Source: Pseudomonas sp. KK4 (lineage in GTDB: Bacteria > Pseudomonadota > Gammaproteobacteria > Pseudomonadales > Pseudomonadaceae). From it: 64,000 nucleotides of DNA. Shown here piece after piece: positions 25,351 through 34,369 of the stretch (position 1 is the first letter of the stretch; every line of letters starts with the position of its first letter). The position numbers were made by a program, and so were the translations under genes. The notes under the pieces were generated by a model. It searched no databases and was not told where the DNA came from. It saw only the letters and a list, made by a program, of their open reading frames with translations. The stretch covers positions 1-64,000 of the forward strand of contig NZ_LYVP01000023.1 of assembly GCF_001984065.1 (NCBI RefSeq), given 5' to 3'.

Positions 25351-25486
25351 TGGGAAAGGATTTTTTACGAATCTTTAATTTTTCTTACGGGGCCGGAGCA
25401 ATAGGCTCGGACGCGCAGTTTCAGTTTGGCGATGGGTGCCTGGGTTCAAGTTTCAAATGGAATGTCGAGTTTTCGGATTCATTAAC

Positions 25487-25502
25487 CTAACGGATGGGTT
25501 AG
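25487..25502. promoter_or_regulatory. inverted repeat at the start of the DUF4160 gene
   Basis: CTAACGGATGGGTTAG pairs CTAAC with GTTAG immediately before the ATG at 25504. It may be an autoregulatory operator or a hairpin over the ribosome binding site. The upstream 130 nt are AT-richer than the surroundings and probably hold the module's promoter. Confidence 0.4.
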
Positions 25503-25503
25503 C

Positions 25504-25932
25504 ATGAAGGTATGCAACTACAAGGGGCTTTCGGTGGTGATCATGTTACGTGACGAGCATTGTCCGCCTCATGCTCATGTGGAAGCGGGCACTTGGACTG
25601 CGAGATTCAGGTTCAGCTTCTGGCACAACGGTGTAGAGCTCTGGGATGTTGTCCCGATTTCGCGACGGCCACCGTCGGCGACGCTGGACGGCGTGCTTCG
25701 ATCGCTCAGACAACCTGCCAATTTGCTGCGTGCTCGTGGCATCTGGTGGCGAAAATTACAGACCGTTTGCCTTGAAAATCAATTGTGGGACTGGCACAGC
25801 AACGAAGTCGTAGCAGTGAAAAAAGTAGTCAGCACGACCAACATGATTGGAACGGCTTGCTACGAACCCGAAACGAACACGACGCGGCTGTCCCTTATAG
25901 GTGCACAGAAATGTGTGGAGATCGAGTTATGA
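25504..25932 (+). CDS. DUF4160-domain protein, putative toxin partner of a two-gene module
   Basis: 142 residues. The N-terminal half (MLRDEHCPPHAHVEAGTW at about 14-31) carries the DUF4160 signature of an E/D-H-x-P-P-H-x-H-V motif. The rest has a tryptophan-rich middle (GIWWRKLQTVCLENQLWDWHSNEV) and a C-terminal segment not typical of the short DUF4160 proteins. It overlaps the downstream DUF2442 gene by four bases (ATGA). DUF4160/DUF2442 pairs recur in bacteria and have been proposed as toxin-antitoxin-like modules; toxicity is not demonstrated as far as I know. Base composition is lower in GC than the flanking genes, suggesting transfer. Confidence 0.65.
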   Translation: MKVCNYKGLSVVIMLRDEHCPPHAHVEAGTWTARFRFSFWHNGVELWDVVPISRRPPSATLDGVLRSLRQPANLLRARGIWWRKLQTVCLENQLWDWHSNEVVAVKKVVSTTNMIGTACYEPETNTTRLSLIGAQKCVEIEL

Positions 25933-26381
25933 AAACCGTGAAGATCAAGGCCAAGGTTCAGGCTGATAGGCCAGTGACGGAAAGTCGCCTGGACGAAGCC
26001 ATCAAGCGTGGGCAATTACGTACCAGAAACAGCCTGCATGCTACAGCGGTCACCTTTCTTGCCCCGTGCCTGGCCGTCAGCTTCGAAGACGGCTGCGGAG
26101 TCCTGTTGCCTGTGGCGAATTATCCGGAGTTCGATGATTTTGAGGTGAAGGATTTTGCAGGGCTGAACGTCGGCTTTTCCGGAACTGCACTGTGCCACGA
26201 AGGCAAAGACCTGCATGTATCGATCGCCGGAATGATCTCGGCGAGCAAGTCGCTCGTGACCATGGCGGCTTCAGTGGTTGCATCACACAATGGTCGTCAA
26301 AGCAGTGCGGCCAAGGCTGAAGCTGCTCGGGTCAATGGCAAGAAAGGCGGGCGGCCGCGCAAGGTGGATGTTGTGCTTTGA
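25929..26381 (+). CDS. DUF2442-domain protein, putative antitoxin partner
   Basis: 150 residues from ATG 25929, coupled to the DUF4160 gene by an ATGA overlap. The core (ATAVTFLAPCLAVSFEDGCGVLLPVANYPEF) is DUF2442-like. The C-terminus is a basic AT-hook-like tail (NGKKGGRPRKVDV) that suggests DNA binding and hence autoregulation, as antitoxins often do. Translational coupling in the order DUF4160-DUF2442 is the usual gene order. The stop is followed within ten bases by the second copy of the 38-bp terminator. Confidence 0.7.
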   Translation: MKTVKIKAKVQADRPVTESRLDEAIKRGQLRTRNSLHATAVTFLAPCLAVSFEDGCGVLLPVANYPEFDDFEVKDFAGLNVGFSGTALCHEGKDLHVSIAGMISASKSLVTMAASVVASHNGRQSSAAKAEAARVNGKKGGRPRKVDVVL

Positions 26382-26389
26382 TACACCCA

Positions 26390-26427
26390 CAAAAAAGCCG
26401 TCATTGCGACGGCTTTTTTGTGGGCGT
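26390..26427. terminator. intrinsic terminator, right copy of the 38-bp direct repeat
   Basis: It is identical over 38 nt to 25313-25350. Here the palindrome is longer (CCCAC-A6-GCCGTC and GACGGC-T6-GTGGG) and fully symmetric, so it terminates both the DUF2442 gene (+) and trmA (-). The symmetry suggests this is the original bidirectional terminator of the region. Confidence 0.93.
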
Positions 26428-26437
26428 CAAACAGGCT

Positions 26438-27517
26438 TCAGCGCCGGGTCAACAACACCCCGGATTCCATGTGATGGGTCCACGGGAACTGGTCGAACAT
26501 CGCGCATCGGGTGATGCGGTGGGTGTCGTGCAGTTGGGCGATGTTGGCCGCCAGGGTCTCCGGGTTGCAGGAGATGTAGAGGATGTTGTCGAAGCGCCGG
26601 GTCAGTTCGCAGGTGTCCGGGTCCATGCCGGCGCGGGGCGGGTCGACGAAGACGCTGCCGAATTCGTAACTTTTCAGGTCGATGCCGTGCAGGCGGCGGA
26701 AGGGCCTTACTTCGTTGAGCGCTTCGGTCAGTTCTTCGGCGGACAAACGCACCAGGGTGACGTTATCCACAGCGTTTTCACTGAGGTTGCTCAGCGCTGC
26801 GTTGACCGAGGTCTTGCTGATCTCGGTGGCCAGCACTTTGCGCACGCGGGTGGCCAGCGGCAGGGTGAAGTTGCCGTTGCCGCAATACAGTTCCAGCAGG
26901 TCATCCGCACGGTCGCCGAGTGCGTCGTAGGCCCAGTTGAGCATCTTCTGGTTTACCGTGCCATTGGGCTGGGTGAATGCGCCTTCGGGTTGGCGATAGC
27001 TGAAGGTGCGACCGCCGACTTCGAGTTTTTCCACCACGTAATCGTGGCCGATGACTTCGCGCTTGCCCTTGGAGCGGCCGATGATGCTGACGTTCAAGTC
27101 CGCCGCCAGCTTAGTCGCCGCCGCGTGCCAGTGCTCGTCCAGCGGGCGGTGGTAGCACAGGGTGATCATCGCATCGCCGGCCAGGGTGGTCAGGAACTCC
27201 ACCTGAAACAGCTTGTGGCTCAGGGCCGAGCTGGCCTGCCACGCCGCTTTGAGCTGGGGCATCAGTTGGTTGATGCGCAGGCTGGCAATCGGGAATGCTT
27301 CGATGAGGATCGGCGTGCGTTTGTCTTCCTGGGAAAACATTGCGTAGTGACGCTCGCCGGCTTCACGCCACAGGCGGAATTCGGCGCGCAGACGGAAGTT
27401 CTGCAACGGCGAATCAAAGACCGCCGGCTGTGGTGCATCGAAGGGGGCCAGCAGGTCACGCAAGCGCGTGACCTTGTCTTCGAGTTGGACGGCGTAGGCC
27501 TGGGAATCAAAAGTCAT
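26438..27517 (-). CDS. trmA: tRNA (uracil-5-)-methyltransferase
   Basis: 359 residues from ATG 27517 ([16 protein letters not shown]), preferred to an ATG four codons upstream because it overlaps the permease stop (ATGA). Class I methyltransferase motifs are seen: [16 protein letters not shown] (SAM site, about 214), [10 protein letters not shown], and YISCNPETL with the nucleophilic Cys. It lacks the TRAM domain and iron-sulfur cysteines of RlmD, which supports TrmA. It makes 5-methyluridine at position 54 of tRNA. Confidence 0.95.
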   Translation of the reverse strand: MTFDSQAYAVQLEDKVTRLRDLLAPFDAPQPAVFDSPLQNFRLRAEFRLWREAGERHYAMFSQEDKRTPILIEAFPIASLRINQLMPQLKAAWQASSALSHKLFQVEFLTTLAGDAMITLCYHRPLDEHWHAAATKLAADLNVSIIGRSKGKREVIGHDYVVEKLEVGGRTFSYRQPEGAFTQPNGTVNQKMLNWAYDALGDRADDLLELYCGNGNFTLPLATRVRKVLATEISKTSVNAALSNLSENAVDNVTLVRLSAEELTEALNEVRPFRRLHGIDLKSYEFGSVFVDPPRAGMDPDTCELTRRFDNILYISCNPETLAANIAQLHDTHRITRCAMFDQFPWTHHMESGVLLTRR

Positions 27518-28809
27518 GCGTTGAACCAACCCAGCTTGATCACGAACAGGATCGACAGAATCACTAGCGCCGGGTTCAGCTCACGGCCGCGACCGGACAT
27601 CAGCTTGATGGCGGTCCAGGCGATGAAACCGAAGGCGATGCCGTTGGCGATGGAATAGGTGAACGGCATTGCCAGGGCGGTGATGACCACCGGCGCGGCA
27701 ACAGTGATGTCGTCCCAGTCTATTTCCGCCAGGCCCGAAGTCATCAGCACGGCGACGAACAGCAGTGCCGGCGCGGTGGCGAAGGCTGGAACGCTGGACG
27801 CCAGTGGCGAGAAGAACAGCGCCAGCAGGAACAGGATCGCCACCACAACGGCGGTCAGGCCGGTGCGGCCGCCGGCACTCACGCCAGCAGCGGACTCGAT
27901 GTAGCTGGTGGTGGTAGAGGTGCCCAGCAGGGAACCGGCCATCGCAGCGGTACTGTCGGCAACCAGAGCACGACCCATTTTCGGCATGTGACCGTCCTTG
28001 CCCATCAGGCCGGCGCGCTTGGCGACGCCGATCAGAGTGCCGGAGTTGTCGAACAGATCGACGAACAGGAAGGCGAAAATAACGCTGACCAGACCGATGT
28101 CCAGCGCGCCCTTGATGTCCAGTTGCAGGAAGGTCGGCGCCAGCGACGGCGGCATCGACATCACGCCGCCGAACGGGGTGAAGCCCATCACGATGGAGAT
28201 GATGGTCACCACCAGAATGCCGATCAGCACCGCACCGCGCACGGCCAGGGCTTCGAGGGCGACGATCAGGGCGAAACCGAGGGTGGCGAGGATCGGTGCC
28301 GGCTGTTTCAGGTCGCCCAGGCCGACCATGGTCGCCGGGTTGCTGACCACGATGCCGGCGTTGTGCAGCGCGATCAGCGCCAGGAACAGGCCGATACCGG
28401 CGGCAATCGCCGAGCGCAGCGGCAGCGGGATGCTGTTGATGATCCATTCGCGGATGCGGAAGATCGACAGCAGGAAGAAACACACTGCCGAGATGAACAC
28501 CGCGCCCAACGCCACTTGCCAGGTGTGGCCCATGTGCAGGACCACGGTGTAGGTAAAGAAGGCGTTCAGGCCCATGCCCGGGGCGAGGGCGATCGGGTAG
28601 TTGGCGATCAGGCCCATGACCGTGGAGCCGATGGCGGCTGCCAGACAGGTGGCGACGAACACTGCGCCCTTGTCCATGCCGGTCTCGCCGAGGATGCTCG
28701 GGTTGACGAACAGAATGTAGGCCATGGCCAAAAAGGTCGTGACGCCCGCCAGGATCTCGGTACGTACGTTGGTGTTGTGTGCCTTGAGTTGAAACAGCCT
28801 TTCCAGCAT
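27514..28809 (-). CDS. NCS2-family purine permease (AzgA/PbuG type)
   Basis: 431 residues with about 13 hydrophobic segments. [30 protein letters not shown] (about 25-54), the [11 protein letters not shown] motif and a later [27 protein letters not shown], which lines the substrate site, are typical of adenine/guanine/hypoxanthine permeases of the AzgA branch. The stop overlaps the trmA start (ATGA), so trmA is translated from the same message. Coupling of a purine permease with a tRNA methylase has no obvious metabolic reason. Confidence 0.92.
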   Translation of the reverse strand: MLERLFQLKAHNTNVRTEILAGVTTFLAMAYILFVNPSILGETGMDKGAVFVATCLAAAIGSTVMGLIANYPIALAPGMGLNAFFTYTVVLHMGHTWQVALGAVFISAVCFFLLSIFRIREWIINSIPLPLRSAIAAGIGLFLALIALHNAGIVVSNPATMVGLGDLKQPAPILATLGFALIVALEALAVRGAVLIGILVVTIISIVMGFTPFGGVMSMPPSLAPTFLQLDIKGALDIGLVSVIFAFLFVDLFDNSGTLIGVAKRAGLMGKDGHMPKMGRALVADSTAAMAGSLLGTSTTTSYIESAAGVSAGGRTGLTAVVVAILFLLALFFSPLASSVPAFATAPALLFVAVLMTSGLAEIDWDDITVAAPVVITALAMPFTYSIANGIAFGFIAWTAIKLMSGRGRELNPALVILSILFVIKLGWFNA

Positions 28810-29028
28810 GTCTGCTCCCCGTGGCGCGCCCGGCGCCGTGAATGTATCGACCTCAACAGCAAAGCACAGACCGCTGCAGGCGCCTGGGAATTTTCTGTGG
28901 GTCGGAAAAAGCCGCGCATCATACCAGCCGCACAGGGTTATGGCTGCTTATGGCGGTGATCGTCGTCGAATGTTTTGCCTTTGGCCGGAGTCAGCCATAC
29001 TGCGCGCTGATTTTTGGGGGGATGTTGC

Positions 29029-29466
29029 ATGAAAAATGGGCTGTTGATCTTGCTGGCGCTGGTCTTGGGAGCACCGCTGGCCCAAGCCGCCTCGGCGCCG
29101 CCGCTGACCCAGGTGAAAGTGCTCAAGGTTGAATCCCCGGGCTGTGGCTTTGAGTCCATTGACGAAGGCCAGGCGCAGACGCGCTGCAATCACAGCGGCC
29201 CGAACATCAGGATCTACGTGCTGGAAGTGGGCTATGGTCGCAGCCAGCCCCACGTCGGGCTCGATGGCTTCGACATCAACGGCACCCGCACACCGGTCTG
29301 CGCCTTTGATAACGGCAACCTGACCGATTGCACCGTCGGCCGCAAAACCGTCGGCTATCTGTATGTGTTCGATATGGCCGGCAAGCAGGAAGGCACCTTC
29401 ACCTTCAGCAACACCTCGATCAATGCCCCGGGCAACACGATGTCGACGCAGCTCTACATCAAGTAG
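29029..29466 (+). CDS. small secreted protein of unknown function
   Basis: 145 residues from ATG 29029, with GGGGGGATG upstream. The first 21 residues are a signal peptide (MKNGLLILLALVLGAPLAQA, cleavage after AQA). The mature part has four cysteines (CGF, TRCNH, CAFDN, DCTVG) that probably form two disulfides, and a beta-rich pattern ending in LYIK. I do not recognise the family. It stands alone between the divergent purine permease and the DJ-1 gene. Confidence 0.7.
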   Translation: MKNGLLILLALVLGAPLAQAASAPPLTQVKVLKVESPGCGFESIDEGQAQTRCNHSGPNIRIYVLEVGYGRSQPHVGLDGFDINGTRTPVCAFDNGNLTDCTVGRKTVGYLYVFDMAGKQEGTFTFSNTSINAPGNTMSTQLYIK

Positions 29467-29551
29467 CTTTTCATCGAGCCTTGCATCGAGAAAACGCGGG
29501 TCATGAACAAGGGTAACGAAAGCTGACTACGCTTTAAGGATCATTACCTGG

Positions 29552-30112
29552 ATGACGCCAATGACCTTTAGAGCCTTGATCACCCTTGCCGAGGGCATCG
29601 ACGACCTGCAAGCCGTGACCCTCATCGATGTGCTGCGTCGCGCCAAAGTGGAAGTGGTGGTGGCGAGCATCGAGGGCCGGCGCATGCTCACCTGCGCCCG
29701 CGGCACCCGCCTGACCAGCGACGCGATGCTGGTGGACCTGCTGGCCCAGCCCTTCGACCTGATCGTCCTGCCTGGCGGTGCCGTCGGGGCGCAACACCTG
29801 GCGGCCCATCAACCCCTGCAGCAACTGATCAAGGACCAGGCCGCTGCCGGCCGCCTGTTCGCCGCCATCGCCGAAGCCCCGGCGCTGGCCCTGCAAGCCT
29901 TCGGCGTACTGCGACAACGGCGCATGACCTGCCTGCCCTCGGTCAGTCATCAACTTTCAGGCTGCACTTTCGTCGACCAACCAGTGGTGGCCGATGGCAA
30001 CTGCATCACCGCCCAAGGCTCGGGCGCCGCCCTGACCTTCGCCCTGACGCTGGTGGAACAGCTGTGCGGGAAAGCCGCGCGGGCAGCGGTGGCGGGGGAG
30101 TTGTTGGTTTAG
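29552..30112 (+). CDS. DJ-1/PfpI (YajL/ThiJ-like) protein lacking the nucleophilic cysteine
   Basis: 186 residues of the DJ-1 fold. The conserved Glu is in LAEGIDDLQAV (about residue 15), VLPGGAVGAQHL holds the oxyanion-side glycines, and the C-terminus (DGNCITAQGSGAALTFALTLVEQL) follows YajL closely. The nucleophile elbow, normally AAIC-A-[GA]-P, reads AAIAEAP here (around residue 110): Cys is Ala and the next residue is Glu. The codons are GCC ATC GCC GAA GCC CCG, so the change is real in this sequence. A cysteine-dependent chaperone or deglycase role is therefore unlikely; a structural or ligand-binding role is possible. Confidence 0.85.
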   Translation: MTPMTFRALITLAEGIDDLQAVTLIDVLRRAKVEVVVASIEGRRMLTCARGTRLTSDAMLVDLLAQPFDLIVLPGGAVGAQHLAAHQPLQQLIKDQAAAGRLFAAIAEAPALALQAFGVLRQRRMTCLPSVSHQLSGCTFVDQPVVADGNCITAQGSGAALTFALTLVEQLCGKAARAAVAGELLV

Positions 30113-30118
30113 GCCGGG

Positions 30119-31357
30119 TCAGGCTTTAACGTCCTCCACCGGCACATGCATCCGATCCCGCTGCGCCAACGTCGGGAACAGCTTGATCCACGTCCCGGTC
30201 ACCACCAGCGTGCCGATGCCGCCCATCACCACTGCCGGCACGGTGCCGAACCAGTGGGCGGTCAGGCCGGACTCGAATTCGCCGAGCTGGTTCGATGCGC
30301 CGATAAACAGGCCGTTGACCGCGCTGACGCGGCCGCGCATTTCGTCCGGGGTTTCCAGTTGCACGAAGGACGCGCGGATCACCATGCTGATCATGTCGGC
30401 CGCGCCGAGCACCACCAATACCGCCAGGGAGAACCAGAACGAGGTCGACAGGCCGAAGGCGATGGTGGCCACGCCGAATACGCCCACGGCGGTGAACATC
30501 ACGCGGCCGACATTGCGTTCCACGGCGAACCTGGCCAAAAACAGCGACATCAGCAACGCCCCCACCGCCGGTGCCGAGCGCAGCAGGCCCAGGCCCCAGG
30601 GGCCGGTGAGCAAGATGTCCTTGGCGAACACCGGCAGCAACGCCGTGGCGCCGCCGAGCAGAACCGCGAACAGGTCCAGGGAGATCGCCCCGAGAATGTC
30701 CGGGCGGCTGCGAATGAAGCGAATGCCCGCCAACAGCGAATCCAGAGTCGCCTTGCCTTTGTTCAACGGTGTCTGCCGGGCCGGCAGGTTCAGCATCAAC
30801 GAGCAGGCGATGACATACAGCAGCACCGTCGGGCCGTACACCCACACACTGCCGAAGGCATACAGCAAGCCGCCCAGCGCCGGGGCGACGATGGTTGCCG
30901 ATTGCTGGGCCGATTGTGCGGCGGCCACGGCCCGGGGGAACAGGGCGCTGGGCACGATGCTCGGCAGCAAGGCCTGGGTGGTCGGCATCTCGAAGGAGCG
31001 CGCGGCGCCTAGCAGGAAGGCGAGGATGAAGATCATTTCCCGAGTGACATGGTCAGTGGCGCTGCCGATGGCCAGCGACAGGGCGATCAGCGCTTGCAGG
31101 GACTGACAGATCGCCGCGACCTTGCGCCGGTCGTAGCGGTCGGCCACGTGCCCGGTGTGCAGCATGAACAGCACCCGCGGCGCGAACTCCACCAACCCCA
31201 CCAGGCCCAGGTCGAGCACGTTGCCGGTCAGTTGGTAGAGGTTCCAGCCAATGGCCACGGTCAGCATCTGAAAGCCGCTGGCGGTGAACACCCGAGCCAG
31301 CCAGAACGCAAGGAAAGGACGATGGTGACGTAACAGCAAAGGCTCTTGGCTGGGCAT
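30119..31357 (-). CDS. MFS exporter, EntS/MFS_3-like
   Basis: 412 residues from ATG 31357 (MPSQEPLLLRHHRPFLAFWLAR). Twelve helices are predicted. The first has FLAFWLARVFTASGFQMLTVAIGWNLYQLTG and the TM2-3 loop HTGHVADRYDRRKVAA is the MFS motif A. The DHA3/EntS branch exports siderophores and drugs; no siderophore gene is nearby, so the substrate is open. An in-frame ATG at 31426 would add 23 less likely residues. It is convergent with the DJ-1 gene. Confidence 0.83.
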   Translation of the reverse strand: MPSQEPLLLRHHRPFLAFWLARVFTASGFQMLTVAIGWNLYQLTGNVLDLGLVGLVEFAPRVLFMLHTGHVADRYDRRKVAAICQSLQALIALSLAIGSATDHVTREMIFILAFLLGAARSFEMPTTQALLPSIVPSALFPRAVAAAQSAQQSATIVAPALGGLLYAFGSVWVYGPTVLLYVIACSLMLNLPARQTPLNKGKATLDSLLAGIRFIRSRPDILGAISLDLFAVLLGGATALLPVFAKDILLTGPWGLGLLRSAPAVGALLMSLFLARFAVERNVGRVMFTAVGVFGVATIAFGLSTSFWFSLAVLVVLGAADMISMVIRASFVQLETPDEMRGRVSAVNGLFIGASNQLGEFESGLTAHWFGTVPAVVMGGIGTLVVTGTWIKLFPTLAQRDRMHVPVEDVKA

Positions 31358-31474
31358 TTGAAGGCAGATCTGCGGCAGGAGACGGAAGGGCGAGATTATC
31401 ATCAACCTGTAACAGGAAGTTGCCATGAAGGAAAATTCAGTTAGCCAGACATCGATTTTCGCAACACATCAAAT

Positions 31475-31572
31475 CCCCTGTGGGAGCGGGCTTGCTCGCG
31501 AAGAGGCCGGCACACTCAACATCGATGGCGACTGACACTGCGCCTTCGCGAGCAAGCCCGTTCCCACAGGGG
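31475..31572. repeat. REPIN, one arm mutated
   Basis: A standard doublet, but the right arm reads AGCCCGTTCCCACAG where other copies have AGCCCGCTCCCACAG. The single C-to-T change still allows a G-T pair. It lies upstream of the MFS gene and of the cio promoter. Confidence 0.9.
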
Positions 31573-31669
31573 ATGGTTTTGAGCCAGATATCGTCCATGA
31601 GGCAACTTGTCACGCGGCAAAAGACCACGCGGTTCATCCGCGCAAATGGGACTACTCTTTCAACGTTGC

Positions 31670-31683
31670 TTGATCCAGATCAA
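31670..31683. promoter_or_regulatory. ANR/FNR box upstream of cioAB
   Basis: TTGATCCAGATCAA is a perfect match to the FNR/ANR consensus TTGAT-N4-ATCAA. It lies 159 nt upstream of the cioA ATG. In P. aeruginosa ANR represses cioAB at low oxygen, so a repressor function is likely here as well. Confidence 0.8.
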
Positions 31684-31841
31684 GGCCCGCAAGGATTGAT
31701 CTGGCGCCGCAAGGCCAGACTCCCTGCGTTGCGATGCGTGTAAAAAAAACAACAAACAGCGATTCGCCACACTCCATATCCGTGGGGACCGTGGATGCAG
31801 GCCTCCAGCCGGCAGCCGTACTACCTGACAGAGGAAGACTT

Positions 31842-33278
31842 ATGTTCGGTTTAGAGGCACTTGATCTCGCCCGAATCCAGTTCGCGTTCACCATCTCGTT
31901 CCACATCCTGTTCCCCGCCATCACCATTGGTCTGGCGAGTTACCTGGCGGTGCTCGAAGGCCTGTGGCTCAAAACCCATAACGATACGTACCGCGACCTC
32001 TACCATTTCTGGTCGAAGATCTTCGCGGTCAACTTCGGCATGGGCGTGGTGTCGGGGTTGGTCATGGCCTATCAATTCGGCACCAACTGGAGCCGCTTCT
32101 CGGACTTCGCCGGATCCGTGACCGGGCCGTTGCTGACCTATGAAGTGCTGACAGCGTTCTTCCTCGAGGCCGGTTTCCTGGGCGTGATGCTGTTCGGCTG
32201 GAACAAGGTCGGGCGCGGCCTGCACTTTTTCGCCACCGTCATGGTCGCCATCGGCACGCTGATTTCGACCTTCTGGATTCTGGCTTCCAACAGTTGGATG
32301 CAGACCCCTCAGGGCTATGAAATCGTCAACGGCCAGGTGATTCCGGTGGACTGGCTGGCGGTGATCTTCAACCCCTCGTTCCCCTATCGCCTGATGCACA
32401 TGGCCACGGCGGCGTTCGTCGCCACTGCGTTCTTCGTCGGCTCCTCGGCGGCCTGGCACCTGCTGCGCGGCAAGGACAACCCGGCGATCCGCAAGATGCT
32501 CTCGATGGCGATGTGGATGGCGTTGATCGTCGCGCCGATCCAGGCTGTCATCGGCGACTTCCATGGCCTGAACACGCTCGAGCATCAGCCGGCGAAAATC
32601 GCCGCGATCGAAGGCCATTGGGAAAACAAAGGCAGTGAGGCGACCCCGTTGATCCTGTTCGGCTGGCCGGACATGAAGGAAGAAAAAACCAAATTCGCCG
32701 TGGAAATACCCTACCTGGGCAGCCTCATCCTGACGCACTCCCTGGACAAACAGGTGCCGGCGCTCAAGGAGTTCCCGCCTGAAGACCGGCCGAATTCGAC
32801 CATCGTGTTCTGGTCGTTCCGGGTCATGGTCGGCCTGGGCTTGCTGATGATTTTCACCGGTCTGTGGAGCCTGTGGCTGCGCAAGAGCGACAAGCTCTAC
32901 ACCGCACGCCCGTTCCTGTACCTGGCGTTGTGGATGGGACCGTCCGGCCTGATCGCGATCCTCGCGGGCTGGTTCACCACGGAAATCGGGCGTCAGCCGT
33001 GGGTGGTCTACGGCCTGATGCGCACGGCGGACGCCTCTTCGAACCACAGTGTCATGCAGATGAGCATCACCCTGATCCTGTTCGTCGTGGTGTATTTCGC
33101 GCTGTTCGGTGCGGGCCTGGGCTACATGATGCGCCTGGTGCGCAAGGGGCCCAAGATCGACGAAGGCAAGGAAACCAACGACGGTGGCCCCGGCCAGAAA
33201 CGCACGCCGGCCCGTCCGTTGTCCGCTGCCGACGACGAACACGCCGATGCCGACCACACCGTGACCAAGGAGATTTGA
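31842..33278 (+). CDS. cioA: cyanide-insensitive quinol oxidase subunit I (CioA)
   Basis: 478 residues from ATG 31842 (MFGLEALDLARIQFAFTIS), with AGAGGAAGACTT as ribosome binding site. A frame open from 31734 is rejected because the protein family starts here. Heme ligands and quinol-site features include SFHILFP (His of heme b595) and EIGRQPWVVYG, the GRQPW signature of subunit I. The quinol-binding loop is short, as in CIO-type enzymes as opposed to E. coli-type CydA. It forms the cytoplasmic-membrane bd-type oxidase with CioB, oxidising ubiquinol with oxygen and resisting cyanide. Confidence 0.94.
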   Translation: MFGLEALDLARIQFAFTISFHILFPAITIGLASYLAVLEGLWLKTHNDTYRDLYHFWSKIFAVNFGMGVVSGLVMAYQFGTNWSRFSDFAGSVTGPLLTYEVLTAFFLEAGFLGVMLFGWNKVGRGLHFFATVMVAIGTLISTFWILASNSWMQTPQGYEIVNGQVIPVDWLAVIFNPSFPYRLMHMATAAFVATAFFVGSSAAWHLLRGKDNPAIRKMLSMAMWMALIVAPIQAVIGDFHGLNTLEHQPAKIAAIEGHWENKGSEATPLILFGWPDMKEEKTKFAVEIPYLGSLILTHSLDKQVPALKEFPPEDRPNSTIVFWSFRVMVGLGLLMIFTGLWSLWLRKSDKLYTARPFLYLALWMGPSGLIAILAGWFTTEIGRQPWVVYGLMRTADASSNHSVMQMSITLILFVVVYFALFGAGLGYMMRLVRKGPKIDEGKETNDGGPGQKRTPARPLSAADDEHADADHTVTKEI

Positions 33279-33281
33279 ATC

Positions 33282-34289
33282 ATGGGTATTGATCTTCCGC
33301 TGATCTGGGCCGTGATCATCATCTTCGGCATCATGATGTATGTGGTCATGGACGGCTTCGATCTGGGCATCGGGATCCTGTTCCCGTTCATCCCGGGCAA
33401 GACCGATCGCGACGTGATGATGAACACCGTCGCGCCGGTCTGGGACGGCAATGAAACCTGGTTGGTCCTTGGCGGCGCGGCGTTGTTCGGCGCCTTTCCG
33501 CTGGCCTATTCGGTGGTGCTCTCGGCATTGTACCTGCCGCTGATCTTCATGCTGATCGGGCTGATCTTCCGTGGCGTGGCCTTCGAGTTCCGCTTCAAGG
33601 CCCGGGACGAAAAGCGCCATCTGTGGGACAAGGCGTTCATCGGCGGTTCGGTGGCGGCCACCTTCTTCCAGGGCGTGGCACTGGGGGCCTTCATCGATGG
33701 CCTGCCGGTGGTCAACCGGCAGTTCGCCGGTGGTTCCCTGGACTGGTTGACGCCGTTCACCCTGTTCTGCGGTGTCGCGCTGGTGGTGGCTTATGCGTTG
33801 CTGGGTTGCACCTGGCTGATCATGAAGACCGAAGGCAAGTTGCAGGAGCAGATGCATGACCTGGCGCGGCCGTTGGCGTTCGTGCTGCTGGCGGTGATCG
33901 GTATCGTCAGCATCTGGACGCCCTTGGCCCACGCCGAAATCGCCGCGCGCTGGTTCACCCTGCCGAACCTGTTCTGGTTCCTGCCGGTGCCGATCCTGGT
34001 GTTGGTGACGCTGTATGGCCTGATCCGCGCGGTGGCCCGCAATGCCAACTACACGCCGTTCGTGCTGACGCTGGTGCTGATCTTCCTCGGCTACAGCGGC
34101 CTGGGGATCAGCCTGTGGCCGAACATCGTGCCACCGTCGATCTCGATCTGGGACGCCGCTGCACCGCCGCAGAGCCAGGGCTTCATGCTGGTGGGCACGC
34201 TGTTCATCATCCCGTTCATCCTGGGCTACACCTTCTGGAGTTACTACGTGTTCCGCGGCAAGGTGACCCACGAAGACGGGTACCACTAG
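33282..34289 (+). CDS. cioB: cyanide-insensitive quinol oxidase subunit II (CioB)
   Basis: 335 residues, starting three bases after the cioA stop. It is a polytopic membrane protein with the CydB start (MGIDLPLIWAVIIIFGIMMYVVMDGFDLGIGILFPF) and the motif WDGNETWLVLGGAALFGAFP that shapes the heme pocket. It is the smaller obligate partner of CioA. The stop is followed by a short degenerate REP-like hairpin and then the DUF2474 gene. Confidence 0.95.
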   Translation: MGIDLPLIWAVIIIFGIMMYVVMDGFDLGIGILFPFIPGKTDRDVMMNTVAPVWDGNETWLVLGGAALFGAFPLAYSVVLSALYLPLIFMLIGLIFRGVAFEFRFKARDEKRHLWDKAFIGGSVAATFFQGVALGAFIDGLPVVNRQFAGGSLDWLTPFTLFCGVALVVAYALLGCTWLIMKTEGKLQEQMHDLARPLAFVLLAVIGIVSIWTPLAHAEIAARWFTLPNLFWFLPVPILVLVTLYGLIRAVARNANYTPFVLTLVLIFLGYSGLGISLWPNIVPPSISIWDAAAPPQSQGFMLVGTLFIIPFILGYTFWSYYVFRGKVTHEDGYH

Positions 34290-34304
34290 AGCCTCCCACG
34301 GAAC

Positions 34305-34350
34305 CTGTAGGAGCCGAGCTCGCGATGGCGTCTTCACAAACGCCATCGCC
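34305..34350. repeat. degenerate REP-like sequence with hairpin
   Basis: CTGTAGGAGCCGAGCTCGCG resembles a REP arm, and CGATGGCG (34323-34330) pairs with CGCCATCG (34341-34348). It lies between cioB and the DUF2474 gene and may attenuate or stabilise the message. Confidence 0.55.
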
Positions 34351-34369
34351 CTTTTAGAGGATCGATGCA

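Noticed and set aside
31734..31841. 36-codon N-terminal extension of CioA
   Set aside because: CioA proteins start at MFGLEALDLARIQF, and the ATG at 31842 has its own ribosome binding site.
31851..34346. Open frame of 831 codons antisense to cioAB
   Set aside because: His/Gln/Arg-rich shadow frame of two well supported membrane protein genes; no start context or family.
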